DNA of 64,000 bases from the NCBI RefSeq assembly GCF_001896205.1, contig NZ_MPNU01000001.1, positions 2,210,215 to 2,274,214 of the forward strand, given 5' to 3'. The position numbers and the translations under genes are program-made. Under the pieces are notes generated by a model. It saw nothing but the letters and a program-made list of their open reading frames with translations, was not told the origin of the DNA and ran no database searches. The first letter of the stretch is position 1, and the number at the start of each line of letters is the position of its first letter. This DNA comes from Edwardsiella piscicida. GTDB lineage: Bacteria; Pseudomonadota; Gammaproteobacteria; Enterobacterales; Enterobacteriaceae. This document shows, piece after piece, positions 1 through 7,307 of the stretch.

Positions 1-77
1 TCATGGCCTTTTCGCTGATCAGCCTGATCATGGGCTTCTTCTATTCCAAATACATCGTCTTCCGGAGCGCGGCGTAA
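1..77 (+). CDS. gtrA: GtrA-like flippase, C-terminal end only
   Basis: Only the last 24 codons are inside the window (frame beginning at base 3, TAA at 75-77). They encode a hydrophobic segment followed by a basic tail (YSKYIVFRS), as at the C-terminus of the four-helix GtrA membrane proteins that flip undecaprenyl-phosphate-glucose across the inner membrane. The stop codon shares one base with the ATG of the next gene, which is GtrB. The family call rests mostly on this position and on the tail; the N-terminal part is outside the window. Confidence 0.75.
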   Translation, partial: MAFSLISLIMGFFYSKYIVFRSAA

Positions 78-1003
78 TGAAAATATCCCTGGTAGTCCCG
101 GTATTCAACGAAGAGAGCGCTATTCCCCTGTTTCACGACGCGGTAAGGCAGTGTGACGATCTGGCGCCCTACCGCATCGAAATCGTCTTCGTCAACGACG
201 GCAGCAGCGACCGGACGGAAGAGGTCATCTCCGGAATAATCGATGACGATCCGCTGGTGATTATGGTCAACTTTTCACGCAACTTCGGCAAAGAGGCCGC
301 GCTGTTCGCCGGGCTGAAGTACGCCACCGGCGAGGCGATAATCCCTATCGACGTCGATCTGCAGGATCCTATCGAGCTCATTCCACAGCTGATCGCCCGC
401 TGGCGCAACGGCGCGGACGTGGTGCTGGCCAAGCGCATCGATCGCACCTCGGACACGCTGATGAAGCGCCTGACCGCCAGCCTGTTCTACCGGGTGCACA
501 ACCAGATAGCCAACCCCAAGATCGAAATGAACGTGGGGGACTACCGTCTCATGAGCCGCCAGGTGGTCGATGCGGTTCTGATGCTGCACGAACGCAACCT
601 GTTCATGAAGGGGTTGCTCAGCTGGGTTGGCTTTAAAACCGCCGTCGTCACCTACGCCCGCCATGAGCGGGTGGCCGGCAGCAGCAAGTTTAACTTTTGG
701 AAGCTCTGGAACCTGGCGCTGGAGGGGATCACCTCCTTCAGCACCATCCCCCTGCGGCTGTGGACCTATATCGGCACCTCGATTGCGGCGTTTTCCCTGT
801 TCTACGCGCTGTACGTGATAATCAAAACGCTGATCTTTGACAACCCGGTCCCCGGCTATCCCTCGATTATGGCCGTTATTCTGTTCCTCGGCGGTATCCA
901 GCTGATCGGCATCGGGGTGCTGGGCGAATATATCGGGCGAATTTACGTGGAAACCAAGCAACGGCCCCGTTTCATTGTCAAAGAGCTTAAGGGAAGAAAA
1001 TGA
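77..1003 (+). CDS. gtrB: GtrB bactoprenol glucosyltransferase
   Basis: 308 residues. A GT2 domain fills the first 230 residues: VPVFNEE near residue 7, the nucleotide-binding DGSSD at 41-45 and the metal-binding DVD within IDVDLQDP at about 91-97. Two C-terminal membrane helices follow (about 232-255 and 265-290). GtrB proteins move glucose from UDP-glucose to undecaprenyl phosphate on the cytoplasmic face of the inner membrane; GtrA flips the product and a serotype-specific Gtr enzyme puts the sugar on O-antigen. The start overlaps the gtrA stop and the stop overlaps the next start (ATGA), so the three genes are probably translationally coupled. Length and domain order are normal for the family. 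Confidence 0.92.
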   Translation: MKISLVVPVFNEESAIPLFHDAVRQCDDLAPYRIEIVFVNDGSSDRTEEVISGIIDDDPLVIMVNFSRNFGKEAALFAGLKYATGEAIIPIDVDLQDPIELIPQLIARWRNGADVVLAKRIDRTSDTLMKRLTASLFYRVHNQIANPKIEMNVGDYRLMSRQVVDAVLMLHERNLFMKGLLSWVGFKTAVVTYARHERVAGSSKFNFWKLWNLALEGITSFSTIPLRLWTYIGTSIAAFSLFYALYVIIKTLIFDNPVPGYPSIMAVILFLGGIQLIGIGVLGEYIGRIYVETKQRPRFIVKELKGRK

Positions 1004-2508
1004 ACCATCTGCTGAAGCGGCCGCTCTCGAACCGAGATGCCTTTTTGTTTATCATCGCGCTGCTGCTGCTCTACGTGGTGCCGCTCATCCTGGCCAACGT
1101 CTATTACCGGGACGACACCGAGCGCATTCTGAACCCGGCCGCGCCCTGGTATACCTTAGGACGCCCAGGCGCCGATCTGCTGATGCGCCTGTTTACCTTC
1201 AACCTGTACGAGCTGACCGACACCGCACCGCTGACCCTGCTCCTCGGGGTGCTGTTCTTCGCCTGGACGCTGGTGTATGCGGCGCGTCGCGCCGAGGGCA
1301 CCCTCAGTATCGCCGCGCTGTCACCCTATATCCTTTTATTTTTTAACCCGTTTTTCCTGCAAAACCTCTCCTACAAATACGACAGCTTTCCCATGGTGGT
1401 CGCGCTGGCGCTCTCGATCTTAGCCTTTTTCTGCCCGCGTAACCGCGGTCTGCTCAGCTACCTGCTGCCGACCCTGCTGCTGTTTTGCGCCCTGACGCTC
1501 TACCAGCCGTGCGCCAATATCTTCATCGGCCTGTACGGCGCCAACCTGATGATCAACTTTCTCAAGGTCGAGCGGAGCCCGCTGCAGGAGACCGTTTGGG
1601 CGGCGGTGGTCATGCTGCTCACCAACTCGCTGTACATTCTGATCATCGACCACCTCTTGGCGCTGGGCGGCGGTAACCGCGGCAACATGATCGGCGCCCA
1701 GGACGCGCTGTTCTGGCTGACCCAGGACTGGCTGATGCTGAAAAAGCTGCTCACCTTTGTCCTCAGCAAGGAGCTGAAATTCCTGTTCTACCCGGCGCTG
1801 CTCTGCGTCGTTTGGATCTTTGCCCTGCGCCTGACGCAGTTCTGGCGCGCCCAGCCCCTGACGCTCAGCAGGCTGCTGTCGCTGCTGCTGATCCTCTGTT
1901 CGCCGCTGGTGCTGTTTATCGCCCTGCTGGGGCCGCTGTTCCTGCTGAAGGAGGGGGTGACCGACGTCCGCGTCCTGTGCGGCTTCTCCGCCACCCTGTT
2001 CGTGTTTGCCCACGCCGTCTACCAGGTACTGGCGCGCTGGCGCCCCGCCTGGCTGCCGCTGTGCACCCTGCCGCTGTTCTATTTTCTGGCCTTCAGCTTC
2101 CAGTACGGCAACGCGGTACGCAATCAGCGCGACTATGAGGCCCGCATCTTTGGCTGGCTGAGCTATGACCTGCTCTCCCTTAACGCCACCGGCCACGGTA
2201 AGATCCTGCTCAACAACTACCCCGATACCGCGCCGGTAACCCAGAAGATCGTCGAACATCAGGCGCTGATCGACATGATGTTCAGCCCGGCCTATAACTG
2301 GACCGCCCGGCGCATCATCGCCTCCTACGGCATCAGCAATATCGACGCCGGCTGGGGGCCGGACTACCGCGATCGGCTGAATGTCCTCTGCGCTGAGCAA
2401 ACGGCGCCGCTGCGCGACAATAAGTTTTACGCCATCTACGCCCTGAATGACGACACCATCGTCTGGCTGAAGAACAAGTACTTCACCGTCTGCGGCCCGG
2501 CACACTGA
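1000..2508 (+). CDS. Serotype-specific Gtr-type O-antigen glucosyltransferase
   Basis: 502 residues, polytopic. About ten hydrophobic helices fill residues 15-375 and a soluble C-terminal domain of about 120 residues follows, the layout of GtrII-family glucosyltransferases that transfer glucose from bactoprenol-P-glucose to O-antigen in the periplasm. The DD of [10 protein letters not shown] in the first periplasmic loop (near residue 30) is a plausible catalytic acidic pair for a GT-C fold. It is the third gene of a gtrABC arrangement and overlaps gtrB by four bases. This member is the variable one of such cassettes, so the exact linkage and sugar cannot be read from sequence. A related sugar-modifying membrane transferase is the alternative. 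Confidence 0.8.
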   Translation: MNHLLKRPLSNRDAFLFIIALLLLYVVPLILANVYYRDDTERILNPAAPWYTLGRPGADLLMRLFTFNLYELTDTAPLTLLLGVLFFAWTLVYAARRAEGTLSIAALSPYILLFFNPFFLQNLSYKYDSFPMVVALALSILAFFCPRNRGLLSYLLPTLLLFCALTLYQPCANIFIGLYGANLMINFLKVERSPLQETVWAAVVMLLTNSLYILIIDHLLALGGGNRGNMIGAQDALFWLTQDWLMLKKLLTFVLSKELKFLFYPALLCVVWIFALRLTQFWRAQPLTLSRLLSLLLILCSPLVLFIALLGPLFLLKEGVTDVRVLCGFSATLFVFAHAVYQVLARWRPAWLPLCTLPLFYFLAFSFQYGNAVRNQRDYEARIFGWLSYDLLSLNATGHGKILLNNYPDTAPVTQKIVEHQALIDMMFSPAYNWTARRIIASYGISNIDAGWGPDYRDRLNVLCAEQTAPLRDNKFYAIYALNDDTIVWLKNKYFTVCGPAH

Positions 2509-2559
2509 GACGATGCTCCCGGCACAAAGCGCATGATTTCCGCCGGGAGTATTCACATA

Positions 2560-2584
2560 ATGCGCGCCGCTATTCGGCGCGCAT
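2560..2584 (+). terminator. Hairpin after the gtr genes
   Basis: A perfect 10-bp stem (atgcgcgccg / cggcgcgcat) with a five-base loop lies 52 bases after the last gtr stop. It is followed by an AT-rich stretch but not a clean T-run, so it is a weak or factor-assisted terminator at best. Confidence 0.5.
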
Positions 2585-2585
2585 G

Positions 2586-2632
2586 TTTAGATAAATAAAA
2601 AAATAAAAAAATGGGCGGCCCTTTGGCCGCCC
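2586..2632 (-). terminator. Rho-independent terminator of the small secreted protein gene
   Basis: The stem gggcggcc (2613-2620) and ggccgccc (2625-2632) encloses a four-base loop. Read on the minus strand it is followed by two runs of seven T. It lies 20 bases beyond the stop of the minus-strand gene that ends at 2652, the expected place. Confidence 0.85.
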
Positions 2633-2651
2633 ACCGAACATCATTAAACCA

Positions 2652-2915
2652 TTACTGTTTCTGCGTCGCTTCGTTGCTCATCATCGTTTTTTCATGCGCG
2701 GCTTTCGATTTTTCCGTTGCCATGTGAGACTCTTTCTTCGCCTCTTCGTGCTTACCTTCCGCATGCAGCTTGGCGGCTTTTTTATGGTGTTTAACCACGG
2801 CCTCATGGTGCTGCGCAGCATCCTCATGCTTCACTACCGCAGTGTCTGCGGCCAGCGCTGAGAAGGAAACCACACCGGCGGCCAATGCAGCAACAGCGAA
2901 TGCCTTTTTAAACAT
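2652..2915 (-). CDS. Small secreted Lys/His/Ala-rich protein
   Basis: 87 residues. A Sec signal peptide (basic MFKK, hydrophobic core to about residue 22, cleavage after ALA) is followed by a highly charged mature part rich in Lys, His, Glu and Ala, with repeated short patterns such as HHEAVVKHHKK, likely one or two amphipathic helices. The ATG at 2915 is chosen over upstream in-frame starts because it has a strong AAGGAG site seven bases away and begins the signal peptide. The gene is monocistronic, with its own terminator. The histidines could bind metal, but this is inference. I do not recognise a named family. Confidence 0.75.
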   Translation of the reverse strand: MFKKAFAVAALAAGVVSFSALAADTAVVKHEDAAQHHEAVVKHHKKAAKLHAEGKHEEAKKESHMATEKSKAAHEKTMMSNEATQKQ

Positions 2916-3323
2916 GATAATCTCCTTGTGAAATAAGTCCTGCATTAAAAACCTAGTACAACGCAGTAATAATTCAAGACCAAAAGTTAACTTTTGAAAA
3001 AAGAGCGCGCGCAATAAAAAATAGCCTGGAGAGGCTCTACAATAAGTATAAAATTATGCTATGAGCCGCCGTTGATTAACGCCGCGCCGCTACGTTGAGG
3101 CCCATGAAATAAGCACCGAGCCGCGCCTTGAATTAAATTCGCGCCCGGTTACACAAAGACACAGTTTAGCGCACGCAACCCCGGCACACTCGACAACGCG
3201 ATAGCCCGGTTGCGCCGTCAAGGGGCGATCGCCCCTTCGTCGCCCGCGCGTCGCGTTGGCGACGCTTTACTCACACAGCACGTCGCAGCGGCGCTGCTGC
3301 CGCGGATCCAAAGGAGATATCCC
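2916..3323. other. Gene-free 408-bp stretch with an 18-bp palindrome
   Basis: This stretch separates the minus-strand small protein gene from the plus-strand acetyltransferase and must hold both promoters, but no convincing -35/-10 pair stands out. A perfect palindrome, aaggggcgatcgcccctt, occupies 3220-3237. A short hairpin (agcct / aggct) lies near 3022. No coding potential was recognised. Confidence 0.5.
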
Positions 3324-3767
3324 ATGTCGATTTACCCGGCGACCCCCGCCGATGCCGAACGCATCAACCCGCTGTTTATCGCCTATCGCCAGTTCTATGA
3401 CGTTCCCTCCGACCCGGCACAGACCCTGCGCTATCTGCAGCAGCGCCTGACTAACGCCGAGTCGGTGATCTTTTACGCCGTCGATACGCAGGGAGAGTGC
3501 GTCGGCTTTACCCAGCTCTACCCGCTGTTTTGCTCGCTGGAGATGAAGCCGACCTGGCTGCTGTACGACCTGTTTGTCGCACCGCAGGCGCGCCGTCACG
3601 GCGTCGCGCGCGCGCTGATGCAGCGGGCGGAGGCCTTTGCCCGCGACGGCGGCGCGGCGTTTATCGGCCTGGATACCGGCACGGACAACACCCGCGCCCA
3701 GGCGCTGTATGAAGAGCAGGGCTACCTCCGCGACCGCGCCTTCTACCACTATCAACTGACCCTGTAA
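3324..3767 (+). CDS. GNAT-family N-acetyltransferase
   Basis: 147 residues with the GNAT fold. An N-terminal beta-alpha part is followed by the acetyl-CoA pyrophosphate loop in VAPQARRHGVARALM (about residues 86-100, matching Q/R-x-x-G-x-A/G) and the C-terminal motif NTRAQALYEEQGY (about 122-134). The ATG at 3324 has an AAGGAGATAT site and matches the family's N-terminus; a longer frame from 3210 lacks support. The gene stands alone between a small secreted protein and the EPS operon, so the substrate (amino acid, polyamine, drug or protein N-terminus) cannot be inferred. Confidence 0.85.
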   Translation: MSIYPATPADAERINPLFIAYRQFYDVPSDPAQTLRYLQQRLTNAESVIFYAVDTQGECVGFTQLYPLFCSLEMKPTWLLYDLFVAPQARRHGVARALMQRAEAFARDGGAAFIGLDTGTDNTRAQALYEEQGYLRDRAFYHYQLTL

Positions 3768-3999
3768 GCCCCCCGGGCCGGCGGGTACCCTCCGCAGGCC
3801 CTGCGCCAATCAAGGCGCCCGCCCTGCAACATCAAAAGAAAAGTCTGATATTAACTTTATTACCGACATAATTTACCATGTTACTATCTCGGCATGGCCT
3901 TTTATCAAGGATAAGCGCGTCACAGTCCGCAAGATGTATGGCGCCGTCCTGTTCGGTGTAAGCTACGCTTTCCCTGCGTCTTCCCGGATCGCAGAACGG

Positions 4000-4027
4000 T
4001 TGCCATCGTTCAGACAGTGATTATATT
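4000..4027 (+). promoter_or_regulatory. Putative sigma-70 promoter of the EPS operon
   Basis: TTGCCA (4000-4005) and TATATT (4022-4027) each match five of six consensus bases and are 16 bases apart, giving a leader of about 40 bases before the ATG at 4072. The rest of the 304-bp gap (3768-4071) holds no recognised gene. I saw no JUMPstart/ops element and no RcsAB box. Confidence 0.5.
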
Positions 4028-4071
4028 TAATAAACCGACAGAATTAATCATCCCCGTTAGGCGATAATTCA

Positions 4072-5478
4072 ATGCAAAACAAACGATTGAAAGTCAGCTA
4101 TGGCATCGCCACCCCCTTGGTCAGGGTGACCGACTTTCTGATGATTAACCTCTGCCTTATCGGTAGCGCCTGGATCTGGCTCAGTGACCAGCTCAACGTC
4201 GCCATCACTGTTAGCCTGCTGTTTTCACTCTCGTTCTTACTTATCGGTGAATATACCGGCATCTATCTGCACCGGATCAAAAAGATCAACTGCACCGAAA
4301 TATCTCGCCTGGCCGCGACCCTGCTGCTGACCATCGCCTTTATCGAGGCCATCTACCTGGTGTTCCACTACCTGCTGCTCAGACACTATCTGCACCCCTT
4401 TCTGGGCCCCGACGTCATGACCTCGCTGTTCTGGTATCTGGCCCCGCTCTCCGGCCTGCTGCTGCTGCGCCTGCTGAGCTTTATCCACATGCGCCACACC
4501 CGGGTGCGGGTGGCCATTCTCGGCCTGACGCCCGGCGGACTCGCGGTAGAAAAAGCGCTGTTCAAAGAGTACGCCAACATGCGTCTCGACCTGGCCTTCT
4601 ATGACGATCGCAGCGCGGGGCGCTTTAGCTACCTGACCAAGAGCCCCTACCGGGGCGCCGTCAGCCGCCTGATCGCCGAGGCCAAGGCGGGCCGCATCGA
4701 CGAGGTCTATATCGCCCTGCCCATGGTCGCGCTGGAGCGTATCCGCCACTTTCTCTCTCTGCTGTCGGACACCACGGCCAACACCTATATCGTGCCCGAT
4801 CTCTACTCCTACAGCACCCATGTCTCCCAGCTGCGGATGATCGGTAACATTCAGGCCATCAGCATCTTTGCCTCTCCCTTTGACGGCCCGGGCGCGCTGA
4901 CCAAGCGCATCGAAGATCTGATCCTCGGCACTCTGATCATGCTGCTCATCGCGCCGCTGATGCTGCCGATCGCGCTGGTGATCCGGCTCACCTCGCCCGG
5001 CCCGGTGCTGTTCAAGCAGGCGCGCTATGGGCTAAACGGTCAACATATCAGCGTCTGGAAGTTTCGCACCATGCGGGTTCAGGAGAATGGTGACAACGTC
5101 ATGCAGGCAACCAAGGGCGATCCGCGGGTAACCCCCTTCGGTGCCTTTCTGCGCCGCACCTCGCTGGATGAGCTGCCCCAGTTTATCAACGTATTGCAGG
5201 GCAGCATGTCGATCGTCGGGCCGCGCCCGCACGCCGTCGCGCACAATGAGCAGTACCGCCGATTGGTCGATAACTACATGATCCGCCACAAGGTTAAACC
5301 GGGTATTACCGGACTGGCGCAGATTAACGGCTACCGCGGGGAGACCGACACGCTGGACAAAATGGAGGGGCGGGTCCAGTACGATATCGACTACATCCAG
5401 CGATGGTCGCTGTGGCTGGATCTGAAAATCATTTTTCTTACTCTCTTTAACGGCTTTAGGCATGAGAACGCCTATTAG
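4072..5478 (+). CDS. Undecaprenyl-phosphate sugar-1-phosphate transferase (WcaJ-like)
   Basis: 468 residues. Four N-terminal membrane helices (about 15-135), a CoA-binding-like middle domain (about 140-265) and a C-terminal bacterial sugar transferase domain form the polyisoprenyl-phosphate hexose-1-phosphate transferase layout. Family signatures include the hydrophobic hairpin near residues 280-305, KFRTM near 330, LDELPQ near 365 and VGPRPH near 383. It should load the first sugar phosphate onto undecaprenyl phosphate at the inner membrane and so start repeat-unit synthesis. It is first in a run of twelve same-strand genes with very short gaps. Glucose or galactose is the likely sugar, but specificity is not readable. 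Confidence 0.92.
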   Translation: MQNKRLKVSYGIATPLVRVTDFLMINLCLIGSAWIWLSDQLNVAITVSLLFSLSFLLIGEYTGIYLHRIKKINCTEISRLAATLLLTIAFIEAIYLVFHYLLLRHYLHPFLGPDVMTSLFWYLAPLSGLLLLRLLSFIHMRHTRVRVAILGLTPGGLAVEKALFKEYANMRLDLAFYDDRSAGRFSYLTKSPYRGAVSRLIAEAKAGRIDEVYIALPMVALERIRHFLSLLSDTTANTYIVPDLYSYSTHVSQLRMIGNIQAISIFASPFDGPGALTKRIEDLILGTLIMLLIAPLMLPIALVIRLTSPGPVLFKQARYGLNGQHISVWKFRTMRVQENGDNVMQATKGDPRVTPFGAFLRRTSLDELPQFINVLQGSMSIVGPRPHAVAHNEQYRRLVDNYMIRHKVKPGITGLAQINGYRGETDTLDKMEGRVQYDIDYIQRWSLWLDLKIIFLTLFNGFRHENAY

Positions 5479-6751
5479 CCTGTTACTGCTGACCGGGCTG
5501 GGGCTGACCCCGGTCAGCTGGGCCGATCTGACGCCGAAGTCCCACATCGGGATCGCCGGCATCGATTTTCAGAGCCAGCTGGCCATCGACCGCGGCTACA
5601 TGGGCAACGTGACCTATCTGCCCGCGGTAGCGCCGGCCCGCAACGCGGCCTTTTGGGGCGTCCGGCCGCAGCTACAGGCGCTCGCCGAGCGCGGGCAGGA
5701 TCGCTATCAGCTCCACTACCGCGGCGACTACCGCCGCTATCGCCAGGCGGGCGCAGACGACTACCGCGATCACGATCTCGGCCTGCTCGCCCGCTGGCGC
5801 TATGGCGCCATGCAGGGGCTCACGCTGACCCTGCAGGATACCCTGGGCCACGAGCTGCGCGGACGCGGCATCAGCGAGGGCTTTCTGCCGCAGCAGTTCA
5901 TCCGCTACGGGATCACCACCCCGCTGCGCACCACTCTGCAGGATGGTCAGCTGCGCTACAGCTACGGCGCCGATGAGGGGCGCGGCAAGGCGGAGATGAT
6001 GCTCTCCTACCGACGCCTGCGCTACGGCAATACCCGCCAGGCGCAGCAGGCCGACGACGCGTTTTATAACTATATCCGCGAGCAGGAGTGGCACGAGAAC
6101 GGGCAAACCCTTGAGCTGTTCGACCAGTACAGCCCCCAGACGCGTTTCCGCTACAGCCTGGTGACCCACCAGCGCTACTACCGGAGCAATGGCCAGAAAA
6201 ACAGCAACGAATACTCTCTGCTGTACGGCGTCAAAAGCCAGCTGACCGGCAACAGCGCCATCGATGCCAACGTCTCCTGGCTGTATAAGACCTTCAACGC
6301 CGACCCTGCCCGCCCCTTCAGCGGCCTCAACTGGGACGTCTCGGCGCGCTGGCAGCCCCATCCGCAGCGCAGCGTCGTGCTGCACAGCGCCCAGCGCATC
6401 AAGGACCCCTCCCAGGTCGGCGGCTATATTTTGGTGTCCGAATACGGACTCTCCTATACTCAGGATCTGTGGCGTAACCGGCTGTCATCCACGCTGGACT
6501 ACCGCTATCGCACTGAGGATTACAAAAAGCAGGCGGATAGCCGCCGCGATCGCAACGCGATCCTATCGCTGGCGTTGGACTATGACTTTCGCCCATCCAT
6601 CTGCTTTCAACTCAAATACATGCGCGACACGCTGCGCTCCTCTAAGCGCAGCGACCTCTTCTATATCGGCCCCGATGAGGATCAGCCGGTGGAGAGGACC
6701 CTCGGCTATGACAACGATCTGATTATGTTTACGGCAAAGGTGCAGATTTAA
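5462..6751 (+). CDS. Outer-membrane beta-barrel of the EPS operon (Wzp/BBP2-like)
   Basis: 429 residues with a cleavable signal peptide (about 1-22, ending near SWA). The rest is alternating polar/aromatic strands such as RYQLHYRGDYRRY and LTLTLQDTLGH, typical of a 16-18-strand outer-membrane barrel, and it ends in an aliphatic residue after alternating strands. It overlaps the initiating transferase by 17 bases and is followed one base later by a short OPX-type lipoprotein. By analogy with exopolysaccharide operons that pair a barrel of this type with a short OPX protein, it probably forms the outer-membrane exit pore. A surface adhesin or structural barrel is the alternative. The fold call is firm; the function is inference. 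Confidence 0.75.
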   Translation: MRTPISLLLLTGLGLTPVSWADLTPKSHIGIAGIDFQSQLAIDRGYMGNVTYLPAVAPARNAAFWGVRPQLQALAERGQDRYQLHYRGDYRRYRQAGADDYRDHDLGLLARWRYGAMQGLTLTLQDTLGHELRGRGISEGFLPQQFIRYGITTPLRTTLQDGQLRYSYGADEGRGKAEMMLSYRRLRYGNTRQAQQADDAFYNYIREQEWHENGQTLELFDQYSPQTRFRYSLVTHQRYYRSNGQKNSNEYSLLYGVKSQLTGNSAIDANVSWLYKTFNADPARPFSGLNWDVSARWQPHPQRSVVLHSAQRIKDPSQVGGYILVSEYGLSYTQDLWRNRLSSTLDYRYRTEDYKKQADSRRDRNAILSLALDYDFRPSICFQLKYMRDTLRSSKRSDLFYIGPDEDQPVERTLGYDNDLIMFTAKVQI

Positions 6752-6752
6752 C

Positions 6753-7304
6753 GTGAAATGGATAAAACGGAACGCCCTGCTGCTGGTCGGCTGCCTGCTG
6801 ACGGCCTGCAGCTCAACGCCCCCCCTGCAGGATCCGCCCGATCCGCAGCCCCGCTACCTGCTGGGCGCCGGGGACACGGTCAATATTCTGGTCGCCGGTG
6901 AGCCGGAGATGAGCATGCGCCTGACGCTAGACAGCAGCGGCACCCTCAACTTTCCCTATATCGGCACCCTGACGCTCTGCGGCAAAACCCCGCAGCAGGT
7001 GGCCCTTGAGCTCACCGAGCGCCTGCGCGGCGACTACCTGCGCCAGCCGATGGTAACCGTCAGCGTCGCCCAGTTCCGCGACTTCTTTATTCTGGGCCAG
7101 GTGAAGCGCCCCGATGGCTATGCCTACCAACCGGGGCTTACGGTAGAGAAAGCGCTGGCGCTGGCCGGCGGGTTCACCGATCGCGCCGATCACGGCGACT
7201 TGAGCATTCGGCAGGCCGGCAGCGACCGTCTGTTGAAAAATGTGGCCATGACCCACAGGGTGCAGCCCGGCGACACCGTCATCGTCGGCATGAGTTTCTT
7301 TTAG
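6753..7304 (+). CDS. Short OPX/Wza-like polysaccharide export lipoprotein
   Basis: 183 residues starting at GTG. A lipoprotein signal peptide ends in LTAC|S (Cys about residue 19). A Poly_export domain follows (LGAGDTVNILVAGEPEM near 36-52), then one SLBB-type beta-grasp unit (about 108-180, FILGQVKRPDGYAY). Wza is about 380 residues with several SLBB repeats and a C-terminal membrane helix; both are missing here. This is the size of short OPX proteins that rely on a separate beta-barrel, and such a barrel is the preceding gene. It probably links the periplasmic part of the chain-length protein to the exit pore. Confidence 0.88.
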   Translation: MKWIKRNALLLVGCLLTACSSTPPLQDPPDPQPRYLLGAGDTVNILVAGEPEMSMRLTLDSSGTLNFPYIGTLTLCGKTPQQVALELTERLRGDYLRQPMVTVSVAQFRDFFILGQVKRPDGYAYQPGLTVEKALALAGGFTDRADHGDLSIRQAGSDRLLKNVAMTHRVQPGDTVIVGMSFF

Positions 7305-7307
7305 CCT

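Noticed and set aside
1420..2556. 378-codon minus-strand frame opposite the Gtr transferase
   Set aside because: Antisense to a clear polytopic membrane protein; composition is Gln/Gly/Ala-rich as expected from reversed Leu-rich codons.
3910..4071. JUMPstart/ops element or RcsAB box before the EPS operon
   Set aside because: I looked for ggcggtag-type and taagatta-type motifs and found none convincing; only a sigma-70-like promoter is supported.
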